Positions 1 through 8,150 of a DNA stretch of 64,000 nt are shown here, one piece after another. The stretch lies in contig NZ_CP022707.1 of the NCBI RefSeq assembly GCF_025340265.1, positions 310,001 through 374,000 on the forward strand, read 5' to 3'. The position numbers and the translations under genes were made by a program. Positions within the stretch are counted from its first letter, which is position 1. Every line of letters starts with the position of its first letter. The DNA is from Novosphingobium sp. 9 (GTDB taxonomy: Bacteria; Pseudomonadota; Alphaproteobacteria; Sphingomonadales; Sphingomonadaceae). The notes beneath the pieces are model-generated. The model was not told where the DNA came from, searched no databases, and saw nothing but the letters and a program-made list of their open reading frames with translations.

Positions 1-478
1 AGGGATAGGTATGTGCGCCTGAATAGCTGACCGTCGTGGCCGTCGTCTTGCTGAGGTAAAGCGGATCGGCGGTGCCCGGCGCGGTGCCGGTGTTGAAGGG
101 CGCGCCGACATAGCTGGCGGCCGGGCTGAAATCGACGCCCACGATATTACCCGAGGTATCGTAGTGGACGATCTCCTGATCATCGAGCGTCGAGAACTCC
201 CAGTAGCCCTGCGCATTGCGGAACGCCCGGCCCGCCGTGCTGCGATAGCGCGGGGCCTCGACAATGCCGGTATCGCCATAGTCGATCACCAGCGCGCGGC
301 GCACCGACGTGGCAATGGACTGCGCCAGCGCGGCGTAGCTTGCGGCCTTGGCGATATGCGGCGCCAGAAGGGGGCCGGTGGGCGAACGATAGGTCTCGCC
401 ATTCTTGACGACAGGCACGGTCTCGGTGCCGTCCACCGATGCTGCATCCAGCACCGACAAGGTCATGATCTTGGCCAT
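1..478 (-). CDS. Phage tail-fibre-like protein, N-terminal part (runs off the left edge)
   Basis: The ATG at 478 opens a frame that stays open to the window edge, so about 159 N-terminal residues are visible and the C-terminus is missing. The first residues (KIMTLSVLDAASVDGTETV) resemble the short lead segment, of the kind 'xLPVVxxGxTxRxxxxxL', that begins many phage tail fibres and virion-bound appendages. A Gly/Thr/Ser-rich, beta-looking stretch follows. It lies 3 bases after the stop of the gpH-like fibre gene and on the same strand, in the place of P2 gene G. It is not a G-type fibre chaperone as far as I can see. A second fibre or tailspike is the better guess. The exact family is not recognised. 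Confidence 0.55.
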   Translation of the reverse strand, partial: MAKIMTLSVLDAASVDGTETVPVVKNGETYRSPTGPLLAPHIAKAASYAALAQSIATSVRRALVIDYGDTGIVEAPRYRSTAGRAFRNAQGYWEFSTLDDQEIVHYDTSGNIVGVDFSPAASYVGAPFNTGTAPGTADPLYLSKTTATTVSYSGAHTYP

Positions 479-481
479 GGC

Positions 482-1480
482 TCAGCACCCCACCGCAATG
501 AAACAGGTTGAATCGTCGTTGTCGTCGGCGTTCCACAGCGAGAAGCCGGTCTTCGTGATGGTGGTGGCAACGACGTTGGGGCGGTTGTCCTTGGCATCGG
601 TGTCGCCTGCGCCGCCACCGCTGGCGACCGCGGCAAAGCAGGCGGTTGGGAACGGCTGCACGAAGACGACAGCCGTGGAGCCGTTCTGCACAGCCGTGAC
701 CCGCCCCCAGACCATCTGAAAGCCGAAGAACCGGATGAAGCCGTTCTGCGCGAGCAGCATGGTAATCGGGCCGAGGCGGCGCGGGGTGACGACGGTGTCT
801 GCGCTTGAGCCCTCGGTGATGTCTTCCGCGCTGGCCTCGTTGACGGTCAGTTCACGGTCGGCGGAAAGGTCGCCGCCGCCAGAGATGAGGCCTGTGCCCG
901 TCACCTTGCGTGCCACCAGTGCGGAGATTGCAGCGGTGACCGGTTCGAACAGGGCAGCCAGACGCGTGCCCAGCTTGAGCGGCGTCACGATCGTGAGATC
1001 GTCCTCAGCTGCATCGACATCGTCCTGCGTTGCCAGCATGGCCACGCCGCGTGTGGTCACGGTCGCCGGGGGATAAAGGAAAGTCGCGTTGCCGTAGGCG
1101 ATATTGCTGGCGAGATCGGCGGCGAAGATCACGTCGAACATCAGCAGACCAAAAGCGACCGCCGCCTTGGAGAGCACGACATCGGCCGAAGAAAACACGC
1201 CAAACAGCGTGCCGTCGTCCAGGAACAGGCCGATGCCCGTGGCCGTCCACGCGTCCGAACTGGTGTCGTAAACCGTCAGGTGCGAGATATTGGCCGCTGC
1301 CGCCACGCCCGAGGTGATCGGCAGACGCTTGAACTCGCCCGGCAGCGCGGTCAGCGTCGGGGCGAAGTCGAATGCGGTGGCGGTCAGGCCCAGATCGCTG
1401 ATTACGGTCTGGTCGGTGCCGGATGCGGCCTGCACGGCGGCGGTGCCAGCATCCGTCAGTTGGAGGACAAGGGCGGCCAT
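482..1480 (-). CDS. P2 gpH-like tail fibre protein
   Basis: This is a virion tail fibre that would contact the host surface. It encodes 332 residues from the ATG at 1480, chosen because the preceding gene I stops at 1482 and longer upstream frames are low-complexity shadow. The N-terminal ~150 residues (AALVLQLTDAGTAAVQAASG, then ALPGEFKRLPI) look like the N-terminal attachment domain of P2 gpH-type fibres. The middle carries a Gly/Ser-rich repeat turn (TGLISGGGDLSADRELTV). The C-terminal ~100 residues, with FQMVWGRV and FPTACFAAVASG, resemble the gp53-like C-terminal beta-sandwich found on many fibre tips. It is about half the length of P2 gpH, so the shaft is short. Gene order I-H supports the call. 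Confidence 0.8.
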   Translation of the reverse strand: MAALVLQLTDAGTAAVQAASGTDQTVISDLGLTATAFDFAPTLTALPGEFKRLPITSGVAAAANISHLTVYDTSSDAWTATGIGLFLDDGTLFGVFSSADVVLSKAAVAFGLLMFDVIFAADLASNIAYGNATFLYPPATVTTRGVAMLATQDDVDAAEDDLTIVTPLKLGTRLAALFEPVTAAISALVARKVTGTGLISGGGDLSADRELTVNEASAEDITEGSSADTVVTPRRLGPITMLLAQNGFIRFFGFQMVWGRVTAVQNGSTAVVFVQPFPTACFAAVASGGGAGDTDAKDNRPNVVATTITKTGFSLWNADDNDDSTCFIAVGC

Positions 1481-1481
1481 A

Positions 1482-2111
1482 TCAGGCAGTCTCCAGATAA
1501 TCGGTACCGTCTTCGGTAAGGATCGGTTCCCCGTCCTCGGTCTGGAGCACGAGGCTCCAGTCGCGGCTCGTGTCGTGGGTGGCGGCAAGGTCGGCGCGGA
1601 ACATGGCTCCCGCGAGGCCGCCGGATGAGAGGTAGAGCGTCGCCTGCGCTTCCAGCGTCTGCACAAAGTCGAAATGCGCGCGCAGCGGCTTGGCGGCGGC
1701 CACATCGCGCACGATCGCCTCAGCGGTGGACGCGCTCAAAAACTCGGCCGGGATCTCCAGCATGTCGGCCCGCACCTGAAAGGTATGCGGCGTGCCCTTG
1801 GGCGACTGCTCATGCCATTCGAGGATCGTCAGCAGCGGATTGAACCGGTCAAGCACCTGCTGGACGGCGGCACGGGTGCCCTTGATCCGGTGAAACAGGA
1901 TCGCCTGCGCAATCGCCTCGCGCTTCTGCGCCTCAGTCCAGTCCGTGTCCCAATGGCTGATGGCCACGGCCCAGGCGAGAAACGGCAAATCCGCCGCAGC
2001 GCAGGTCGCGGGGTTCCACGATGTACCGACGTCCGAGAGGTCGATACCGGACAGCATCGCGGTTTCTAGCGCACGCTCGACCTTCGTGGAGTTGGGCGGC
2101 AGCAGGCTCAC
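1482..2111 (-). CDS. Phage tail protein I (P2 gpI-like)
   Basis: Baseplate-associated tail protein of contractile P2-type tails, where gpI and gpJ form the edge of the baseplate that carries the fibres. It encodes 209 residues. The N-terminal MSLLPPNSTKVERALE and the central DLPFLAWAVAISHWDTDW and EAIAQAILFHRIKGT are typical of the family. The C-terminal ~60 residues (after the FVQTLEAQATLYL block) are longer than P2 gpI, which has about 176 residues. The start overlaps the 3' end of gene J by four bases, the usual translational coupling in this operon. The assignment is firm from sequence and order. Confidence 0.9.
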   Translation of the reverse strand: MSLLPPNSTKVERALETAMLSGIDLSDVGTSWNPATCAAADLPFLAWAVAISHWDTDWTEAQKREAIAQAILFHRIKGTRAAVQQVLDRFNPLLTILEWHEQSPKGTPHTFQVRADMLEIPAEFLSASTAEAIVRDVAAAKPLRAHFDFVQTLEAQATLYLSSGGLAGAMFRADLAATHDTSRDWSLVLQTEDGEPILTEDGTDYLETA

Positions 2112-2998
2112 AGTTCGGTCCCCGCGATGGTGACGCTGATCGAGGTGGCATTGCCGAACTGGCCCGCAGAAATCGGGATGTCGGTATTGTCCAGCAGCAC
2201 CACGCGCTGGACGTTACCGACGTGCAGCGCGGCGACCTCTGCCGACCGCGCAATATCGCGATCTAGCTTGCGCACGTCGGCGACATGGGCAGTCAGTGCC
2301 GCCTGCGCGGTTTCGAGGATCAGCGACTGATCTGGACCGGCGAAAACGTACAGCTGGGCCTCAATGGTATAGTCCACCGGCTCGGCGGCCTGCACAGTCA
2401 CGAAGTCGGTCAGTGGTCGCACCGCGCCTTGCAGCTTGGCATCGACGGCGGCGATCACGTCGGCAGAGGGAACTCCGTTGCCGCTGCGGGACATCACCGT
2501 CACAACGACTTCGCCGGGGCTGGGCGAAACCGCCGTCGCATCGAGCACATCGGCATGCGCAGACAGCGCGTGGAACACGTAGGCCAGTTCCGGCCCGGCG
2601 ACAGAGAAGGAATGCGGGGCCAGCTGGATGCGGCGCTTGTAAGCGGTATCGCCTTCCATCACGGCATCGGCAGTATCGGTGGCCGCCGTAATCGTCAGGC
2701 GCGGCACGTCCATCAGCGCGCCGAGATGATCGAGGTTCGGGCCGGTGGCAAAGGCCAGCAGCATGCCCTTTGCAGCGTCGTTGCAGGCCTGCGCAAGCAC
2801 GACCTCGTCGTAGCTGTCAGCCTCCAGCAGCGCGTAGGCCGGATCGCTTTCGAGCAGCGCGGTGAAGGTTTCGTCCTGTGCCAGGAACGTCGCCAGCTTG
2901 CCCGCGAACCGCGTGGCGAAGTCCGGCTGCGCGACCAGCACCGGCGCAGGCAGGGTCGAAAGATCGACGGCAGCGGATGAGGCGGTGGAAGTAACCAT
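2108..2998 (-). CDS. Baseplate assembly protein J (P2 gpJ-like)
   Basis: Baseplate wedge component of a contractile tail. It encodes 296 residues from the ATG at 2998; an ATG four codons earlier (3010) is also possible and neither has a strong ribosome site. The N-terminus VDLSTLPAPVLVAQPDF mirrors the 'IDLxxLPAPxxxxxxDF' opening of P2 gpJ. Further in, NLDHLGALMDVPRL and TAYKRRIQLAPHSFSVAG are characteristic. In P2 the genes V (spike) and W (gp25-like wedge) sit immediately upstream. Here the next gene upstream is S, only 80 bases away, so V and W are absent from this position. Confidence 0.9.
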   Translation of the reverse strand: MVTSTASSAAVDLSTLPAPVLVAQPDFATRFAGKLATFLAQDETFTALLESDPAYALLEADSYDEVVLAQACNDAAKGMLLAFATGPNLDHLGALMDVPRLTITAATDTADAVMEGDTAYKRRIQLAPHSFSVAGPELAYVFHALSAHADVLDATAVSPSPGEVVVTVMSRSGNGVPSADVIAAVDAKLQGAVRPLTDFVTVQAAEPVDYTIEAQLYVFAGPDQSLILETAQAALTAHVADVRKLDRDIARSAEVAALHVGNVQRVVLLDNTDIPISAGQFGNATSISVTIAGTEL

Positions 2999-3078
2999 GC
3001 CCCATGGCATGGTCGATGCTATCGCGCGCGCGAAGGCGGCGTCGGGGTAGAGGCGAGCGCTACCTCAATGGGCGCGGT

Positions 3079-3558
3079 TCACGCGTCCGGGTTGATCATT
3101 GCTTCGGCGATTTCCATCGCGAGCCGTTCGTCCTCGGTCGAGAAGCCGAGGATCTCGCGCACGGGGTAGCGGTATCGGATGGGCGATCCGTTGCGCAGCC
3201 TCCCGACCAGCGCCATCTCGCCGTACTGGCTGACCGCTGCGACGCGATCGACGCTTCCGTTGGCGGGGCGGATCTCGACACCGGTTTCGTCGGCATCGAT
3301 CTTCCAGTTTTTCAACCGGCGCAGGCCCTTGAACATCTTGCCGGTGTGGCGGCGGGCGAGGCGCCCACGCCGATCGAGCCGGGGCTTGCGCGGCTCCATG
3401 GGAGAGCCGTCCGGCTGCACGTTGTCGGCCACGCGCTTGAGGTTGGAGCGGCGCAGGGCCTGCCCCAGCTTGAGCGCGGCGCGGCGGCGGTGGGCGGGGT
3501 CGAGGCCCTGCAGGATGCGCCCGAACCATGCGCCGAATGCGTCGAAATCGTCAGCCAT
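3079..3558 (-). CDS. Tail completion protein S (P2 gpS-like, phage virion morphogenesis)
   Basis: Protein needed to finish the contractile tail before it joins the head. It encodes 159 residues, close to P2 gpS. The central segment NVQPDGSPMEPRKP, followed by a basic KMFKGLRRLKNW, is the hallmark of the virion-morphogenesis S family. The C-terminal part has the QYGEMALVGRLRNG and RYPVREILGFSTEDE blocks. The ATG at 3558 overlaps the stop of gene R (TGATG), so R and S are translationally coupled. The 68 to 80 bases after its stop contain no gene before J. Confidence 0.9.
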   Translation of the reverse strand: MADDFDAFGAWFGRILQGLDPAHRRRAALKLGQALRRSNLKRVADNVQPDGSPMEPRKPRLDRRGRLARRHTGKMFKGLRRLKNWKIDADETGVEIRPANGSVDRVAAVSQYGEMALVGRLRNGSPIRYRYPVREILGFSTEDERLAMEIAEAMINPDA

Positions 3559-4040
3559 CAGGATTCCCAGGGTGGCAGCACGTCTCCGTCAATCGTACCG
3601 GACGGCGGGGTGTTATCGGTGCTGTCGCCGAAGAGATCGGCGAACAGCGGATCGGGTTCGTCCGCCCAGACCAGATCATAGCCGCCGTTAGTTTTCGGCG
3701 TAACCGTCACGCCCTGGTCGATCGTTAGCTGGATCAACACCTCGGCAGTGCCATTGTCGAGGAAGTCAGCATCGAAGGTAAAGCCATCGACGCCCGGCAC
3801 CATCAGCTCTGGTTGGTTGCTGCGCAGCCAGTTGAAGACTGCCAAGGCGAGCACAGAAATGTCCGTGGTCATTTTCAGGATCAGCACGTTGAGCTGGAAC
3901 GCGAAAACCAGTGAACGCCCGTCCGTCTGGGTGGATTTGCCGGTGCCGCGTTCGATCCAGACCTTTATGCGATCGGGGTCGCGGTTCAGTTCCGGCAGGG
4001 CGGCGAGGATCGCGGTGCGGAGGGTGTCGATCTTGCGCAA
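3558..4040 (-). CDS. Tail completion protein R (P2 gpR-like)
   Basis: Tail completion protein acting with gpS at the head-proximal end of the tail. It encodes 160 residues. It opens with MRKIDTLRTAILAALPELNR, matching the 'MRKLxxLRxxLxxxxPEL' start of the family, followed by IKVWIERG and FAFQLNVLILKMTTD. The acidic C-terminus (LFADLFGDSTDN) is slightly longer than in P2. It begins 3 bases after the stop of gene X. P2 carries its holin, endolysin and spanins (Y, K, lysA-C) between X and R, and none of these is present here. Confidence 0.88.
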   Translation of the reverse strand: MRKIDTLRTAILAALPELNRDPDRIKVWIERGTGKSTQTDGRSLVFAFQLNVLILKMTTDISVLALAVFNWLRSNQPELMVPGVDGFTFDADFLDNGTAEVLIQLTIDQGVTVTPKTNGGYDLVWADEPDPLFADLFGDSTDNTPPSGTIDGDVLPPWES

Positions 4041-4043
4041 GGA

Positions 4044-4256
4044 TCAGCTCCAGAGCTGGACGGTTTCGCGCATCGCGGGCGCAGCGGCGGAGACTTCGGG
4101 CAGCGTGACCTGCGTTCCGGCAGGCAGGCGGGTTCCCAGCGCGGCAAGCCCGGTGTTCAGTGCGAGCACCTGCTCGGTCACGCCAGCAGTGCGGCCCAGC
4201 TCGCGCCAGCAGATCTCGTCCACGGTCTCGCCGTCCATGGCGGTTGCCGTGGTCAT
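4044..4256 (-). CDS. Tail protein X (P2 gpX-like, LysM-type fold)
   Basis: Small tail protein of P2-type phages, with a LysM-like fold by family knowledge. It encodes 70 residues. The motif MDGETVDEICWRELGRT, then VTEQVLALNTGLA and LPAGTQVTLPE, matches the gpX pattern 'GDTVDxLCWRxYG...VxxxNPGLA...LPxGxxVxLP'. The start overlaps the stop of the upstream small gene (ATGA). It is followed within 3 bases by gene R. Confidence 0.9.
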   Translation of the reverse strand: MTTATAMDGETVDEICWRELGRTAGVTEQVLALNTGLAALGTRLPAGTQVTLPEVSAAAPAMRETVQLWS

Positions 4257-4465
4257 CCCTCCATTGCTTTCAGCGCGGCCAAGAGCCGGTTTTCAATCGC
4301 TCTCGCGCTCCCGTTGTAGTCACGGTGTTCGAAGCGTTTTCCTGTGCGCAATGTGACCACAAGGTGCGGATCTCCGAATATCTCTTCGCGCTCGAACGAC
4401 AGCACTTCATTGAGGCGAAAATAGCCGGTGTTGAAATCGAAGAAGGTTGCGGGACAGGAGGTCAT
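4253..4465 (-). CDS. Small phage protein of unknown function
   Basis: This 70-residue frame begins at the ATG at 4465, overlapping the stop of gpL (ATGA), and its own stop overlaps the start of gpX (ATGA). That double overlap makes it a real link in the late operon. It reads TSCPATFFDFNTGYFRLNEV at the start and ends with ARAIENRLLAALKAME. It has aromatic residues in the first half and an amphipathic C-terminal helix. No lysis-protein features (transmembrane helix, catalytic motif) are seen. I do not recognise the family. A minor head-tail connector is possible from position only. Confidence 0.65.
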   Translation of the reverse strand: MTSCPATFFDFNTGYFRLNEVLSFEREEIFGDPHLVVTLRTGKRFEHRDYNGSARAIENRLLAALKAMEG

Positions 4466-4958
4466 ATCAGTTCCACTCGGTTGCGGGCGACAGGGGCACC
4501 GGCGACGCTGCGCAGGTCGGCTATTGCCGCCAGCGCCATGCGGCGATGATCGTCGGCGGTGGGGGCTTTCTCGGCGGCGCGGTCGAGACCGGCCTCGGTG
4601 GCGGAAAGGTCCGCGTATTGCGCGAACAGGTCGGCCCCAGCGAAGAAGCGCACGGCGCGCTCCCACAGCAGCTCGGCGTAGTTTCGCAGGTTGAGCTGCT
4701 GATCGGTGACGTCTGAAAGCTGGGTTGCACCCGCCAGTACGCGCGCGGTGCGCCACGTGGCCAGTTCTCGCAGGGCGTGCACCATGCCCCCTCGATTGCA
4801 GCGGTCAGGCGAGGCGTGGTCACCACGCCATCGCCCAGTCGTAGCGCATCGCGCACAGCCGACAGCTTTACCGGCGGGAACCAGCCATCGGCCACGACCT
4901 GCGCTTCGGGATCCTCGGCAGAGGTGGCGGGCATCGACATGGAGATCAGGCCGGTCAT
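4462..4958 (-). pseudogene. Head completion protein L (P2 gpL-like), frameshifted
   Basis: P2 gpL closes the head after packaging. The N-terminal half reads in frame from the ATG at 4958 (GWFPPVKLSAVRDALRLGDG, then TTPRLTAAIEG). The C-terminal half reads in another frame (LRNYAELLWERAVRFFAGAD, then ALAAIADLRSV and the family-typical end RNRVELI). The two halves join at a run of five C on the plus strand at 4787-4791 (five G in the mRNA). One extra G there would restore a single frame (AIEGGMVHALREL). Either the gene is broken, or the base is a homopolymer error in the sequence. The stop overlaps the next start. Confidence 0.8.
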
Positions 4959-5069
4959 GGTGCCTCACGGGGTTTGCGGTTTACGGGGGGTGGGGACGGT
5001 GCGTGCCGAGTGACCGCATGCGGCCTTCGGTCCGAGCCGTCCGCCCCCCGAGCGCCGTGGCGGAGCTAG

Positions 5070-5846
5070 TCAGGTCTGGGCGGATTCGTCAGTGGGTGCG
5101 GCGTCGATCTGGCCCTTGAGCATGCGGGATGCCGCGTCGATGTCCTTCTTGACCCCGACGTTGGTGTCGAGTTCGAAGGCGCGGCGGTAGTGCATGAGCG
5201 CCTGCTCGGCGTAGGCGGCCTTTCCGCCTGCCGGGGCGTTGTCCGCGCTCGGATCGAAGTCCGCTGCCTTGCGCATGAAGCCGCGACCGATGGCCTTGTG
5301 CAGCTTGGCCATAACGGGATCGGGCATATCCGATCCGGCGACCATGCCGAGCACGCCGACCAGATAGCGCAGATCCACGGCTTCCTGCTGGGCGAGTGCC
5401 AATTCGGCGACCTGCTCGGCAAGGAAACATGCAGGCGTGCGCTTGTAGCGTTCGGGCAGGATCAGGTTGTGGCGCAGGACATGCGCGGCAAGGCGCAGCG
5501 CGTAATCGAAATCGCGATAGTCCAGCGCCCAGATCATGTTGGTGACGAGGATCTCGTCCTGCGCGGCCTTGCCGTTTTCACCGGCGGCGAGCACGCCCTC
5601 GATCCACGGGGCGAAGGTGCCGGCCATCTCGGCCTTCTTCGGGTTGCGGGCCTCGATCGAGGCGATGTCCGCCAGCGTTCGCAGGTTGTCGTGCAGGACG
5701 GCGCGCAGGGCGGCGTATTCCTGCCCGACGGGCGTATCTAGCTGCTGGGCGGGAGCGGTGGGGCGACGGCGGTGCGCCACATGGTTGGGGCCTGCGCTCT
5801 TGAGGCCTTTGACCATTTCCTTGTGGCGTCGAAAGGGGCTTACCAT
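5070..5846 (-). CDS. Terminase small (endonuclease) subunit, P2 gpM-like
   Basis: Subunit that cuts the cos site and helps start DNA packaging. It encodes 258 residues from the ATG at 5846, chosen because AAGGA lies nine bases upstream; an ATG three codons earlier abuts that site. The N-terminus is basic (VSPFRRHKEMVKGLKSAGPN). The core includes VTNMIWALDYRDFDYALRLA, which resembles the M family 'xxxVWxxDxGxxxxALxLA'. Its place directly before gpL and after the capsid gene, on the same strand, is canonical. Length is near the P2 value of 247. Confidence 0.88.
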   Translation of the reverse strand: MVSPFRRHKEMVKGLKSAGPNHVAHRRRPTAPAQQLDTPVGQEYAALRAVLHDNLRTLADIASIEARNPKKAEMAGTFAPWIEGVLAAGENGKAAQDEILVTNMIWALDYRDFDYALRLAAHVLRHNLILPERYKRTPACFLAEQVAELALAQQEAVDLRYLVGVLGMVAGSDMPDPVMAKLHKAIGRGFMRKAADFDPSADNAPAGGKAAYAEQALMHYRRAFELDTNVGVKKDIDAASRMLKGQIDAAPTDESAQT

Positions 5847-5962
5847 GCGGGGCATCCTTGTGTGAGTTGGTCCGGCGGGGCGCGTGGCCACCCCGCCGGT
5901 GCACTGGCTCTGGGACGCCACCGGCCACGGCAGCGGTCCCGTCAACGCCCTCGGGTATGGGA

Positions 5963-7105
5963 TCAGGCGCCGCCGGTTCCGTCGCCGGTTTCCGTGGTGC
6001 CCTCGGTCGTGCCCGCATCGCGGACGCCGAAAGTGATGGTCTCGGCCATGATCGCAAAATCGGTATCCTCGAAGACGTAGCCCTCGTTCACCGAGTTGTA
6101 GTCGACCAGGCTGGCCTTGTTCTCCGGCTCATCCTTGATGTAGCGGCGCCGCGAACCGTCCTGGTAATAGATGGACAGGTTCTTGAGTGGCGTGATGAGC
6201 ATCGTCTTTTCGGGGAACTTCGGCACGATCACGGCCGGGCGTCCACCGATCTGCTTGGCCGACTGGATGATATCATAGGTCGCAACATCGCTGGTCGAAC
6301 GGCCCCCATCGATCGTGTCGGACAGCGGACGGTTGACCATCGGGAAGTACTTTTCGTCCACCAGATCCTGGCTGACGATAACGACGAGTTCGGTCGAGCT
6401 GCGCGCCCAGCTGGGCAGCTGCGAAATCATATCGTAGGCCAACGCGTCGATGTTCTTGTAATCGCCGCTGTCCAAGTCCGAATTCGGGCCGATGTAGATC
6501 GGCTTAGGCGCACCCGTCGCGGTTCCATCGGTGGCAAGCTCACGCCCCATGACGTGCTCGGGAGCTTCGATGCGCAGCTTCTGGAGCCAACCGATGTTGA
6601 CGTCTTCGCCATTGGGGTTGGCAGTCGGATCCGTGGTCGTTGCCACGCTCGTACCATTCCAACCCACCGAGATACGGCTAAGCGCCACCGAAATTGCCAC
6701 GTGCTTGGCGTAGCGCTGGGCGAAATCCGGGAACTTCGACCAGTTATCGATGATCTGCCAGGGCAGCTTGGTGTTGAACTCGGTGTCTTCGAGCTGGAAC
6801 TTGCGGTCGGCCATCTTGCCGACGTAGCGCGTCTTGCGCGGCAGATCGTCGTCACCAGTTCGCGAAGCGATCATGTCTTCGGTGCCCAGGCCAATGACCT
6901 GACCGATGAGATCGCGCACGCCGAACACGTTGATACGGTCAAGGAAAGCAACCTGCTCGCGCTGGAGATCCTCAAGCCGCTGTTCGGCGGTGGGATCGAG
7001 AGCAAACTGGTTTTCGATGCCACGGGCTGCGCCGTTGAGCTGGGTGATGGCGGCGAATAGGCCATCCAGCGAGCGGCGGCCGCGATCGGAGAGGGTATAG
7101 CGCAT
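5963..7105 (-). CDS. Major capsid protein, P2 gpN-like
   Basis: Forms the icosahedral shell after cleavage of its N-terminus by the gpO protease, as known for P2. It encodes 380 residues against 357 in P2. The clearest match is NIGWLQKLRIEAPEHVMG, nearly the same as the P2 capsid segment. Also diagnostic are FLDRINVFGVRDLIGQVIG, and KNLSIYYQDGSRRRYIKDEP near the C-terminus. The C-terminal tail is Gly/Thr-rich and may be flexible. It lies between the scaffold gene and the small terminase gene, as expected. Confidence 0.95.
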   Translation of the reverse strand: MRYTLSDRGRRSLDGLFAAITQLNGAARGIENQFALDPTAEQRLEDLQREQVAFLDRINVFGVRDLIGQVIGLGTEDMIASRTGDDDLPRKTRYVGKMADRKFQLEDTEFNTKLPWQIIDNWSKFPDFAQRYAKHVAISVALSRISVGWNGTSVATTTDPTANPNGEDVNIGWLQKLRIEAPEHVMGRELATDGTATGAPKPIYIGPNSDLDSGDYKNIDALAYDMISQLPSWARSSTELVVIVSQDLVDEKYFPMVNRPLSDTIDGGRSTSDVATYDIIQSAKQIGGRPAVIVPKFPEKTMLITPLKNLSIYYQDGSRRRYIKDEPENKASLVDYNSVNEGYVFEDTDFAIMAETITFGVRDAGTTEGTTETGDGTGGA

Positions 7106-7152
7106 TTTCGGTCAGTCCTGATGAGGGAAGCGGGGCGGGCTGGCGGGATGGA

Positions 7153-7992
7153 TCAGAAGATACCGGCGTAGTTGCCAGCGTTGCCGTTGCTCTGGGGGCG
7201 ACGGGTGAAGTTGCGATCAGGGGTGTCCTCCTGCTCGCGCTCCAGCTTCGCGAACTTCACACCCAAGGCATCGACCTCGGTGTGGAATTCCTGCCGCATG
7301 GTGTCGATCGCGGCGGCGAAGCCCTTGGCCATCTCTTCGAGCAGGTGCTCCAGCTTGGCAAAGTCGAACCCAACCGGCGCGTCGACCTTGATTTCCTGCT
7401 TCGTTTCCGGCGCGGAATTGGTCTTGGCGAACTTGGCCGAGAAATTATCGAACATGGTGCGCATGGACGACAGCAGCGCCTTGCCGCCCTCGGTTTCTGC
7501 GGTGTCGTCCGCGAATTCGAGCAGGGCGGCTTCGTCGCGCGACAGGGCGATGGTGCCCGGCAGGTGGCGGTTGAATTCGAGGCGGTCGGTCGCGATCGAG
7601 GCCGGGCTGTCGGTCAGCGCCACGCCCATGAGGTAGGCATAGCCCTTGCCTGCGAAGTTCGGTTCGATCTCGATCGAGGGATAGACCTTCTGGCCCGCCT
7701 GGTTGAGCGCCTTGGCATCGTCGTTCACATCGAACGTGCCGAACAGGCCGAGGCGCTTTTCGGTCTTGCCGTTGAAATTGACGTCCACCTCGCGCGTTTC
7801 TACACTTTCGACGTCGCCGAAAGCGCGGAACGGCGCCTGTCCGGTGCTGCCGCGAATATGCTCGATATTCAGGCGAGCGCCGTAGGTCTTGGGATCGTAG
7901 CTGTTGGCCATCTCGGTCAGCATCTTGTCGTCGATGGTGCGGCCATCGACCGTGCTGCCGGAGGTGGCGAGAAGGAAGGACTTGGTCTTCAT
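7153..7992 (-). CDS. Capsid scaffolding protein and protease, P2 gpO-like
   Basis: Combined scaffold and maturation serine protease of P2-type procapsids. It encodes 279 residues. The protease half is at the N-terminus, with a likely catalytic triad of Asp16 (STVDGRTI), His45 (NIEHIRG) and Ser106 (KVYPSIEIEP), close to the P2 positions 19, 48 and 107. The C-terminal half is a charged, helical scaffold with a predicted coiled region (MAKGFAAAIDTMRQEFHTEV). It is the first gene of the minus-strand late operon, transcribed divergently from the terminase gene. Confidence 0.93.
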   Translation of the reverse strand: MKTKSFLLATSGSTVDGRTIDDKMLTEMANSYDPKTYGARLNIEHIRGSTGQAPFRAFGDVESVETREVDVNFNGKTEKRLGLFGTFDVNDDAKALNQAGQKVYPSIEIEPNFAGKGYAYLMGVALTDSPASIATDRLEFNRHLPGTIALSRDEAALLEFADDTAETEGGKALLSSMRTMFDNFSAKFAKTNSAPETKQEIKVDAPVGFDFAKLEHLLEEMAKGFAAAIDTMRQEFHTEVDALGVKFAKLEREQEDTPDRNFTRRPQSNGNAGNYAGIF

Positions 7993-8150
7993 GGGGCTTG
8001 GCTCCGCTGATCGTTGACGGGGCCGGTTGCGGCGCCCCCTCGTCTCACCGCCCCTTCAGGCCCGAGCCCGGACAATTGTTCAACGCGCGGGCGCGGTAAC
8101 GGGCGGCTCTACCCCGGCAAGCCATCGCCAGCGGCCTTCAAACCGGGTGC
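7993..8150. promoter_or_regulatory. Divergent late-promoter region between O and P
   Basis: In P2 the late promoters PO and PP sit back to back here and need the Ogr activator. In this window the 158 bases separate gpO (minus) from gpP (plus). The 8-base palindrome ACAATTGT is at 8072-8079. I see no clear -10/-35 pair and no convincing copy of the P2 Ogr dyad (TGT-N12-ACA). The promoter role is an inference from gene layout. Confidence 0.4.
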
